Positions 1 through 4,491 of a DNA stretch of 6,065 nt are shown here, in pieces. The number at the start of each line of letters is the position of its first letter. Position 1 is the first letter of the stretch. The stretch lies in the NCBI GenBank assembly GCA_020201015.1, contig JAIVHN010000093.1:1-6065 (forward strand). The letters run 5' to 3'. The stretch is from Spirochaeta sp. (lineage in GTDB: Bacteria; Spirochaetota; Spirochaetia; DSM-27196; SLAA01). Below the pieces are notes generated by a model. It did no database searches, was not told the DNA's origin, and saw only the letters and a list, made by a program, of their open reading frames with translations. Position numbers and translations under genes: made by a program.

Positions 1-232
1 GGTTATCACTGGTCTCAGGATCTAGAAACGCGAATATATCGACCTTTAGATCTCGCGGTAAGGCACGGAAAAGTAAGACCCGATCAGTTTTATCTATTTC
101 CCTCATGTAGTCCGCAAGCTCGGGTGCGATGATTTCGTACTCGGGCCAGTCGATGTCGGGTGCTACGAGACGAGTCCAGTTTTTGTTCTCTATTGTTTCG
201 CGGATTACATCGGGTAGAACAGTCTGCAGCAT
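1..232 (-). CDS. mgtE: Magnesium transporter MgtE, N-terminal fragment
   Basis: MgtE proteins are inner-membrane Mg2+ channels of about 450 residues: a cytoplasmic N domain of superhelical repeats, two CBS domains that sense Mg2+, and five membrane helices. Only the first 77 residues are here, and the gene continues past base 1. The segment at residues 36-73, with APELADYMREIDKTD followed by RVLLFRALPRDLKVDIFAFLDPE, has the pattern of the MgtE N domain (LAD-hydrophobic, D/E-D-R, LFR-LP, hydrophobic-F-LDPE). The ATG at 232-230 was chosen because a strong AAGGAG lies 5 nt upstream and a stop codon lies in frame not far 5' of it, with no other ATG between. The gene diverges from the tRNA operon that starts about 95 bp away. 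CBS and transmembrane parts are outside the window, so a family member lacking some of them cannot be excluded. Confidence 0.82.
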   Translation of the reverse strand, partial: MLQTVLPDVIRETIENKNWTRLVAPDIDWPEYEIIAPELADYMREIDKTDRVLLFRALPRDLKVDIFAFLDPETSDN

Positions 233-237
233 AAAGG

Positions 238-243
238 CTCCTT
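238..243 (-). promoter_or_regulatory. Ribosome binding site of mgtE
   Basis: AAGGAG on the minus strand, 5 nt before the ATG at 232. It decides the start: an ATGATG further upstream is in a different frame and leads quickly to a stop. Confidence 0.8.
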
Positions 244-281
244 GGGTGTCGAGCTCACCAGATACAATCTTACCGTCATCA

Positions 282-310
282 TTGACAAATGACTACCGTA
301 TGGCTATAGT
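282..310 (+). promoter_or_regulatory. Sigma70-type promoter of the tRNA-Ser/Ser/Arg operon
   Basis: A perfect -35 TTGACA (282-287) and a near-perfect -10 TATAGT (305-310) are separated by exactly 17 bp. The expected transcription start is near 317, about 10 nt before the first tRNA, as is usual for stable-RNA promoters. It sits in the short gap facing the divergent mgtE. Confidence 0.88.
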
Positions 311-326
311 AAACTTTCGTTGAAAC

Positions 327-411
327 GGAGAGGTGTCCGAGTGGTTGAAGGAGGCGGTCTTGAAAACCGTTGAGCCGCAAGGTTCCGTGGGTTCGAATCC
401 CACTCTCTCCG
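327..411 (+). tRNA. tRNA-Ser(UGA)
   Basis: This is an 85-nt class II tRNA with a long variable arm, as expected for serine. The acceptor strand GGAGAGG pairs with TCTCTCC (404-410, one G-U), and the discriminator is G411, the serine identity base. The anticodon loop CTTGAAA puts TGA at 361-363, reading UCA and probably other UCN codons. The T arm is GTGGG-TTCGAAT-CCCAC. No CCA is encoded; the bases after the discriminator are TCG. It is first in a three-tRNA transcript from the promoter at 282-310. Confidence 0.96.
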
Positions 412-434
412 TCGCAGAGTTTAGTTAAACCACT

Positions 435-521
435 GGAGAGGTGCGAGAGTGGTTGAATCGGGCTCCCTGCTAAGGAGTTGTACTCGTAAGGGTACCGAGG
501 GTTCGAATCCCTCCCTCTCCG
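435..521 (+). tRNA. tRNA-Ser(GCU)
   Basis: An 87-nt class II tRNA. The acceptor GGAGAGG pairs with the CCTCTCC end, and the discriminator is G521. The anticodon loop CTGCTAA gives GCT at 469-471, reading AGC and AGU. The long variable arm contains TACTCGTAAGGGTA. CCA is not encoded. It lies 23 nt after tRNA-Ser(UGA). Its first 29 nt are identical to those of tRNA-Ser(CGA) at 2167, and its variable and T arms nearly match tRNA-Ser(GGA). Confidence 0.96.
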
Positions 522-531
522 TATCGGTTTT

Positions 532-605
532 GTGCCCATAGCTCAGCTGGATAGAGCGTTAGATTGCGGATCTAAAGGCCGGTGGTTCGAGTCCACTTGG
601 GCACA
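532..605 (+). tRNA. tRNA-Arg(GCG)
   Basis: A 74-nt class I tRNA. The acceptor GTGCCCA (532-538) pairs perfectly with TGGGCAC (598-604), and the discriminator is A605. The D arm is GCTC-AGCTGGATA-GAGC, the anticodon stem TTAGA/TCTAA, the loop TTGCGGA and the T arm GGTGG-TTCGAGT-CCACT. The anticodon at 566-568 is GCG, read as Arg for CGC and CGU. Most bacteria use an ACG anticodon edited to inosine for these codons, so GCG is uncommon. CCA is not encoded. The last 18 nt reappear downstream at 778-795. It lies 10 nt after tRNA-Ser(GCU) and just before a terminator. Confidence 0.95.
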
Positions 606-606
606 T
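588..606 (+). repeat. Direct repeat, copy 1 (3' end of tRNA-Arg)
   Basis: The 19-bp string CGAGTCCACTTGGGCACAT, the 3' half of the T arm plus the acceptor 3' strand of the functional tRNA. It is identical to 778-796, 190 bp downstream. Direct duplication of a tRNA 3' end is the usual footprint of integration at a tRNA gene, but no integrase is visible here. Confidence 0.9.
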
Positions 607-609
607 GAT

Positions 610-654
610 AAGAGGGCCTCGGGAGCTTCAGCTTCCGAGGCCCTCTTAATTTTT
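610..654 (+). terminator. Rho-independent terminator of the tRNA-Ser/Ser/Arg operon
   Basis: A 17-bp stem (610-626 with 631-647, one G-U) closes a TTCA loop and is followed by AATTTTT. It begins 4 nt after the end of tRNA-Arg. The apex shares the 11-mer GAGCTTCAGCT with the hairpin at 801-836. Confidence 0.92.
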
Positions 655-1235
655 CAGTGCCCAGTGGACTCGAAACGAAGCAGGCGCTGAGCGGAAGCGA
701 AGAGGAGCGCGCAGGGATGCGCGCGGCAGCCTGCGGAGGCGGGGCGCAGCGACCGGCAGGAGGCCGGGAGCGGAGACCGAGTCCACTTGGGCACATTAGG
801 GAAAGACCCAAAGAGCTTCAGCTCTTTGGGTCTTTCTCTATCTTCGACTCGGACGATTTCCGACACCGGAATAGACACGCTGGATCTTCCAAGACCCAGA
901 TCGAGACCAAGTCGCCCCGGACCGATCTCGAACTCAGGCAGTTGAAGTTCCCTAAAAGCCTGAGAGCGCTGAGAATTGATTTGGATATCTTGATAGATCT
1001 GCGTGACGGTCCCGGTCGCAAGACCATCAGAATTCCTGTGCCACACAAAAGGATTGGCTCTGAAGAGGTAACTCCGGTAGTCCTCCGAGGGATAGGTCGT
1101 AGTGCTGAGCTGAAACGCGGTAGTTGAGAAATAGTTATCGTATTCGTTGGGATAAAGGGCCGTGACAGCCACCGTGGCCGGTACTATCATGAGTGAGAGA
1201 ATGATAAGTACCGGCCTACGACTCTTCCTATCCAT
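654..1235 (-). CDS. Hypothetical membrane-anchored or secreted protein, tail altered by a repeat
   Basis: I do not recognise this 193-residue frame. Residues 1-7 are basic (MDRKSRR) and residues 8-27 form a hydrophobic segment, which fits a signal peptide or membrane anchor. Residues about 28-133 look like an ordinary extracytoplasmic protein rich in Y, S, T, N and F, with a Gly/Leu-rich patch (GPGRLGLDLGLGR, 105-117). From about residue 134 the code is the terminator hairpin (ERPKELKLFGSF), then antisense tRNA-Arg end (VPKWTR, 148-153), then the GC-rich element (Arg/Pro/Ala/Ser-rich). The native C-terminus is therefore probably lost or obscured. There is no Shine-Dalgarno, but a TATACT box 7 nt before the ATG suggests a leaderless message. 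The frame could be non-coding; the N-terminal half is the stronger part. Confidence 0.42.
   Translation of the reverse strand: MDRKSRRPVLIILSLMIVPATVAVTALYPNEYDNYFSTTAFQLSTTTYPSEDYRSYLFRANPFVWHRNSDGLATGTVTQIYQDIQINSQRSQAFRELQLPEFEIGPGRLGLDLGLGRSSVSIPVSEIVRVEDRERPKELKLFGSFPNVPKWTRSPLPASCRSLRPASAGCRAHPCALLFASAQRLLRFESTGH
657..794 (+). repeat. GC-rich structured element bounded by tRNA-Arg-derived inverted repeats
   Basis: The left end, GTGCCCAGTGGACTCG (657-672), is the reverse complement of the right end (778-794, from the tRNA-Arg 3' end) except for one missing base. This gives a 16-bp outer stem. The interior is G-rich and purine-biased on the plus strand. It contains GCGCGCA/TGCGCGC (707-713/718-724, loop GGGA), GCAGGC/GCCTGC (680-685/729-734) enclosing the previous hairpin, and CCGGC/GCCGG (753-757/763-767). 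There is no convincing protein code; the antisense frames give Pro/Arg/Ala-rich translations typical of GC-rich repeats. It could be a mobile repeat, a decayed tandem tRNA-Arg copy or a structured RNA. Copies elsewhere in the genome cannot be assessed from this window. Confidence 0.6.
778..796 (+). repeat. Direct repeat, copy 2 (orphan tRNA-Arg 3' end)
   Basis: Identical over 19 bp to 588-606 but without the rest of a tRNA. Like the real tRNA end it is followed within about 5 nt by a terminator-type hairpin, so the unit 'tRNA end plus terminator' occurs twice in tandem. Confidence 0.9.
801..836 (+). terminator. Second terminator-like hairpin
   Basis: A perfect 16-bp inverted repeat (801-816 with 821-836) with a TTCA loop. 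The 3' side ends in GGGTCTTTC and is followed by TCTATC, a poor U tract. It may be the older terminator of the tRNA operon, displaced by the element between the two direct repeats. It lies inside the 3' part of the minus-strand reading frame at 654-1235. Confidence 0.6.
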
Positions 1236-1242
1236 ATATAAA

Positions 1243-1272
1243 AGTATACTATCTGATCCGAATAATCGTCAT
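1243..1272 (-). promoter_or_regulatory. Candidate promoter of the 654-1235 gene (leaderless)
   Basis: On the minus strand, -35 ATGACG (1272-1267, 4 of 6), an 18-bp spacer and -10 TATACT (1248-1243). The predicted start of transcription falls on or beside the ATG at 1235, and no ribosome binding site precedes it. Confidence 0.4.
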
Positions 1273-1326
1273 TAGCGGGGTTCAGTCCACCACCACGCGA
1301 GGCTCAGCCAACAACTAAAGCAACCA

Positions 1327-1899
1327 CTAACGACGTGGTCCCCCACGCCGTTGGGTATCGTTGCGGCCACTCAGTCTTGTTTCTCGCTCAAGTCCCTGTT
1401 CAAATGCACGGAGATGGTTTTCGGATCCGCGCACTAAGGCTTCGAAGACCCAGCGTACATCGTCAGGCAGATTGTCTTGTGACAGGAAGGCCTCATACAT
1501 TGCGATGTTCTTGATCTCGGCTTCTACGCCTATGGAAAATGCCTGCGTAAGACTGTCCGGCATGACTATGTGCTGCCCGGCAGTATCTTCAGGCATCTCG
1601 ATACCGTGTTGTTCAAAGAGCGGTGTGAGGGCCGCGATATGTTGTTCCTCTGACCTTATGATGTTGCTGAAGGGCCTGTCGACACTCCACGCATCGATAA
1701 TGGCTGAATACTCGGCTCTCGCAAGAAACTCATCTTGCAGGGCATATTCCAACATCTCTTCAAGGGTGTAACCCGCGTCTTGCAGTGCACCGGATGCGCC
1801 GAACCGATTGTCATTAGTCTGGGCCTGAGCGGAGGCAAAGACCGCCACAGCAGTCAGCATCATAGCTGCCAATAGTTTCCGTAGTTGCAGTTTATTCAT
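1327..1899 (-). CDS. Secreted DUF2202 ferritin-like protein
   Basis: A 190-residue protein with a signal peptide (basic MNKLQLRK, hydrophobic core 9-22, likely cleavage after the ASA at 22-24) followed by a four-helix ferritin-like domain of the DUF2202 type. Recognisable blocks are ALQDEFLARAEYSAII (53-68), RPFSNIIRSEEQHIAAL (75-91), GVEAEIKNIAMYEAFL (124-139) and VFEALVRGSENHLRAFEQGL (151-170). Conserved Glu and His residues in these helices (E57/E63, E84, H87, E127/E129, E160, H162) are candidate di-metal ligands. The family's substrate is not established; storage or redox handling of iron outside the cytoplasm is inference. The start at 1899 is fixed by AAGGAG 7 nt upstream and by the signal peptide; longer in-frame starts lack both. 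The C-terminus is Arg-rich. It appears monocistronic. Confidence 0.85.
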   Translation of the reverse strand: MNKLQLRKLLAAMMLTAVAVFASAQAQTNDNRFGASGALQDAGYTLEEMLEYALQDEFLARAEYSAIIDAWSVDRPFSNIIRSEEQHIAALTPLFEQHGIEMPEDTAGQHIVMPDSLTQAFSIGVEAEIKNIAMYEAFLSQDNLPDDVRWVFEALVRGSENHLRAFEQGLERETRLSGRNDTQRRGGPRR

Positions 1900-1906
1900 A
1901 GTGATT

Positions 1907-1912
1907 CTCCTT
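1907..1912 (-). promoter_or_regulatory. Ribosome binding site of the DUF2202 gene
   Basis: AAGGAG on the minus strand, 7 nt before the ATG at 1899. It selects this start over in-frame ATGs further upstream, up to 2097. Confidence 0.82.
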
Positions 1913-2123
1913 CCTATATTACTTCCGAACTTTACGATTCGGACGATTACTCGCATGTAAAACATAGATGAGCTAAGTGACGGCGGGCTGGAGGCGGGAT
2001 GAAGATTGTGCGAAGTTGAGTTACCTATCGAAGCTGTATAAGCCCAATTAATCGTGCTATATATCGTGAATGCTACCAAATCCAGTCGTCCTATCACCCC
2101 TATTGCACCACGGGTACATTTAC
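1913..2123. other. Intergenic region between DUF2202 gene and tRNA-Ser(CGA)
   Basis: About 210 bp between divergent transcription units. It should hold the promoter of the DUF2202 gene, but I see no minus-strand hexamer pair good enough to call. No ORF with a ribosome binding site and no repeat or RNA motif was recognised. Confidence 0.5.
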
Positions 2124-2152
2124 TTTACATTAAACAGCACACAAAATACCGT
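2124..2152 (+). promoter_or_regulatory. Probable promoter of tRNA-Ser(CGA)/tRNA-Ser(GGA)/SRP RNA
   Basis: -35 TTTACA (2124-2129, 5 of 6) and -10 TACCGT (2147-2152, keeping the important TA and final T) are 17 bp apart. The predicted start near 2159 is 8 nt before the tRNA. The -10 is weak, so this is less certain than the promoter at 282-310. Confidence 0.5.
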
Positions 2153-2166
2153 TTAAGAGCGGTTTC

Positions 2167-2255
<89 letters not shown>

Positions 2256-2289
2256 TTTTGGTGATGGTTCGCCGTTTCGGCGGCGTTCT

Positions 2290-2376
2290 GGAGAGATGAC
2301 CGAGTGGCTTAAGGTGTGCGCTTGGAAAGCGTATGTGCTCGCAAGGGTACCGAGGGTTCGAATCCCTCTCTCTCCG
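2290..2376 (+). tRNA. tRNA-Ser(GGA)
   Basis: An 87-nt class II tRNA. The acceptor GGAGAGA pairs with TCTCTCC, and the discriminator is G2376. The anticodon loop TTGGAAA gives GGA at 2324-2326, reading UCC and UCU. CCA is not encoded. It lies 35 nt after tRNA-Ser(CGA); the spacer has a small CGCCG-TTT-CGGCG hairpin (2270-2282). Only 5 nt separate its end from the SRP RNA. Confidence 0.96.
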
Positions 2377-2381
2377 CTAGT

Positions 2382-2508
2382 GCCCCTTCAGTGTCGACGG
2401 CCGGGCCCTGTGCAATGGTCCGCCGCCCAACCCCGTCAGGGCCGGAAGGCAGCAGCGGTAAGCGGTTGGTTCATGTGCCGCAGTGTGCTTGGTCTGAGCT
2501 GAAGGGGC
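2382..2508 (+). ncRNA. ffs: Small bacterial signal recognition particle RNA (4.5S type)
   Basis: This is the RNA scaffold of SRP, which binds Ffh and directs membrane and secreted proteins to the translocon. The diagnostic domain IV core is GTCAGGGCCGGAAGGCAGCA at 2435-2454, including the GGAA tetraloop (2444-2447) and the asymmetric loop with AGCAGC. Flanking CCAACC (2427-2432) pairs with GGTTGG (2464-2469). The ends pair perfectly: GCCCCTTCAG (2382-2391) with CTGAAGGGGC (2499-2508). At about 127 nt it is of the short type without an Alu domain. The position just upstream of dnaX-ybaB-recR matches Bacillus and other bacteria. Exact ends are inferred from the terminal stem. Confidence 0.93.
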
Positions 2509-2514
2509 TTTTTT
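2499..2514 (+). terminator. Terminator at the end of the SRP RNA
   Basis: The 3' strand of the SRP RNA terminal helix (CTGAAGGGGC) is followed at once by six T. The full-length rod-like RNA acts as the hairpin. Only 23 nt then remain before dnaX, so some transcripts probably pass through it. Confidence 0.6.
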
Positions 2515-2537
2515 ATTCCAAACCGATAGGGCCCGCC

Positions 2538-4220
2538 ATGGAATATGAGGTAACAGCCGGACGAAAACGACCCCACAGCTTCGATAAGCTGGCCGGGCAG
2601 GAGTTCGTCGTATCAACTCTCAAAAACGCTCTCGATAACGGGCAAATTGCCCACGCATACCTGTTTTCCGGCCCGCGCGGTGTTGGAAAGACCTCGGCGG
2701 CACGGATTCTTGCGGCTGCACTTAATTGCCCCGACGGCCCCCGTGGTGAGAATTTCTCCGACTATCCTGAGGCAAGTGAGATTGCGCGCGGCGAGTCTAT
2801 AGACGTTATAGAAATCGACGGCGCGTCCAACACCTCGGTGAACGACGTTCGACAGATAAAGGAAGAAGTGCTTTTTGCGCCGAGCAACTCACGGTACAAA
2901 ATCTACATTATTGATGAGGTGCACATGCTCTCGAACAGCGCTTTCAACGCGCTGCTCAAGACCATTGAGGAGCCCCCACCCTACGTGGCCTTCATTTTTG
3001 CCACGACCGAGGTCCATAAGGTTCCCGCTACCATTCGCTCTCGCTGCCAACAGTTTCATTTTCGTCTCATTCCGGTTGAGACTATTCGTGATCACCTAAC
3101 TGAGGCCTGCCGGGAACTGAGTATTGAAGCTGAGAACGAGGCCCTTTTCTGGATTGCCAAGGAAGCTGGAGGGAGCCTTAGGGACGCCTACACGCTCTTT
3201 GACCAGGTGGTGGCCTTTTCTTCCGGGTTCATCACGATGGAGAAGATCAGTAAGAGTCTGGGGCTGGTGGGTCTTGACCGACTTAACGCTCTTGTCGAAC
3301 TGCTTGCCACAGGAGACGTTGCGGCGCTCATGGAGACTGCGGATGATATAGTAGCTTCCGGGGTTCCTATTGAACAATTTGTAATCGATTTATCCGAGTA
3401 CTTTCGTAGCTTGATGTTGTTGCAGTACGGTATAACTAAAGAGTCGCTCCTTGGCTTTTCACCAGAGCGGTACTCAGCGCGCGCGAAGTCCGCCTGGAAC
3501 AAGGCTCAGCTTGAGCATGGGCTTGAGCTTACCCTTGAGTTGTATCGTCGAATGCGGTACTCACTAAACGAACGCTTTGAGCTTGAGCTGGTGCTGTCTC
3601 GCCTTGCATCGCTCGGCGACTACATATCGCACGAAGAAATACTACATCGTCTTGAAGAATTGCGGAGTATAGGGGCGGGCGGGAGTGCAGGCGGGAACGC
3701 CTCCACCAAAGAATCCAAAGCTGCCCATCACAACATCGAGCCAAACGCCGGTGTTCCAAACTATTTGAACGACGTCAAGGAAGATACCGAAGCTGTGCAA
3801 GACTACCAGCCGAATGACGTTTCCCGACACAGTGACTCGCATGTGCCGGAAACGACGGCGACGGCACCAACAGCGCGTGCGGCGTTTCTTCTGGAACAAG
3901 AAAAAATTGAAGAGATTATTGCAGGAGTCAAACAACATAAGCTTGCACTTGGTGCGGTCGTCGAGAACGCAACTCGCTGGGAACTGAACGACAATGCCCT
4001 GCTCATTGTATTTGCCTCTGCCTTTGCGGCAAATGAGGTCAAGAAAGGTATTGAGGTAGTGCGTGATGTTGTCTGTGAGTCGCTAGATGAGGACGTTGCT
4101 ATTTCGGTGCAGGTTGAAAGTGCTGAACGAAACGACGACAAGGATATTGAGCTTGATCAGACGGTTGCCACCGTGAAGAAGGTTTTTCGCGGTGAGGTCA
4201 TTGAAGAAGAAGGAATGTAA
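2538..4220 (+). CDS. dnaX: DNA polymerase III subunit gamma/tau
   Basis: A 560-residue clamp-loader ATPase that, with delta and delta', loads the beta clamp. The AAA+ module spans about residues 1-230: Walker A GPRGVGKT (45-52), Walker B IYIIDEVHML (122-131), sensor 1 in IFATTE (153-158), SRC with the arginine finger (168-170) and sensor 2 GGSLRDA (211-217). The collar domain follows to about 375. Then come a polar, low-complexity linker (378-447) and a C-terminal domain (about 450-525) probably for replisome contacts. The zinc module is broken: C64 remains, but positions 73, 76 and 79 are F, Y and A. The start ATG has only a weak AGGG 6 nt upstream, and the frame opens further 5' into SRP RNA; this start fits the family N-terminus. 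No convincing frameshift site for a separate gamma product was seen. Confidence 0.95.
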   Translation: MEYEVTAGRKRPHSFDKLAGQEFVVSTLKNALDNGQIAHAYLFSGPRGVGKTSAARILAAALNCPDGPRGENFSDYPEASEIARGESIDVIEIDGASNTSVNDVRQIKEEVLFAPSNSRYKIYIIDEVHMLSNSAFNALLKTIEEPPPYVAFIFATTEVHKVPATIRSRCQQFHFRLIPVETIRDHLTEACRELSIEAENEALFWIAKEAGGSLRDAYTLFDQVVAFSSGFITMEKISKSLGLVGLDRLNALVELLATGDVAALMETADDIVASGVPIEQFVIDLSEYFRSLMLLQYGITKESLLGFSPERYSARAKSAWNKAQLEHGLELTLELYRRMRYSLNERFELELVLSRLASLGDYISHEEILHRLEELRSIGAGGSAGGNASTKESKAAHHNIEPNAGVPNYLNDVKEDTEAVQDYQPNDVSRHSDSHVPETTATAPTARAAFLLEQEKIEEIIAGVKQHKLALGAVVENATRWELNDNALLIVFASAFAANEVKKGIEVVRDVVCESLDEDVAISVQVESAERNDDKDIELDQTVATVKKVFRGEVIEEEGM

Positions 4221-4222
4221 TT

Positions 4223-4443
4223 ATGAATCCAATGGATATGCTTAAGAACTTTCAGGACATACAGGCCAAGATGAGTGAAACTCAGGAGAAACTCCGGGGT
4301 GTAACGGCGGTAGGCACCGCTGGTGGCGATATGGTGCGGGTAGAGTTTAACGGACACATGGAAGTGCGTTCGGTGAAGATCTCGCCTGAAGCGGTAGATC
4401 CCGCGGGCTTGATCTGCCTCCTGGGATGTTCGGTTCTACGTAA
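4223..4443 (+). pseudogene. ybaB: YbaB/EbfC nucleoid-associated protein, internally deleted and frameshifted
   Basis: YbaB/EbfC is a homodimeric DNA-binding protein of about 100-110 residues, normally encoded between dnaX and recR. Residues 1-60 are typical: MNPMDMLKNFQDIQAKMSE, then GTAGGDMVRVEFNGHMEV and VKISPEAVDP. After P60 the frame changes to an unrelated tail (AGLICLLGCSV...) that stops at 4493-4495. The expected family C-terminus, GLDLPPGMFGST-stop, is present at 4405-4443 in another frame. Roughly 35 residues, the helical segment between 'EAVDP' and 'GLDLPPG', are missing, so a deletion of about 100 bp that is not a multiple of three fits best. The ribosome binding site AAGGA (4210-4214) is intact and the ATG lies 2 nt after the dnaX stop. 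The 90-residue product up to 4495 is probably non-functional. An assembly error is the main alternative. Confidence 0.78.
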
Positions 4444-4491
4444 AAGATTTGGTAAAAGCTTTAGCTCACCAACGGCCAAGAGGAAACAGCT

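Noticed and set aside
572..811. Minus-strand frame of 79 codons
   Set aside because: It consists of antisense repeat, terminator and tRNA-Arg sequence. The Pro/Arg/Ala-rich translation is typical of GC-rich non-coding DNA.
657..1127. Plus-strand open frame of 156 codons
   Set aside because: It starts inside the GC-rich repeat, crosses the terminator hairpin, lacks a ribosome binding site and is antisense to the better-supported minus-strand frame. Its translation shows no domain.
1324..1338. CCAC...GTGG repeat at the end of the DUF2202 gene as a terminator
   Set aside because: A 4-bp stem overlapping the stop codon, with no T tract.
1900..2097. N-terminal extension of the DUF2202 frame
   Set aside because: It would bury the ribosome binding site and signal peptide. 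The ATG at 1899 has a strong AAGGAG.
2316..2537. N-terminal extension of the dnaX frame
   Set aside because: It would translate tRNA-Ser(GGA) and SRP RNA. The ATG at 2538 matches the DnaX family N-terminus.
3900..3908. A-run in dnaX as a programmed frameshift site
   Set aside because: The frame is GAA AAA ATT, so it does not form a proper X XXY YYZ slippery heptamer, and no stimulatory element was seen. Production of gamma by this route is not supported.
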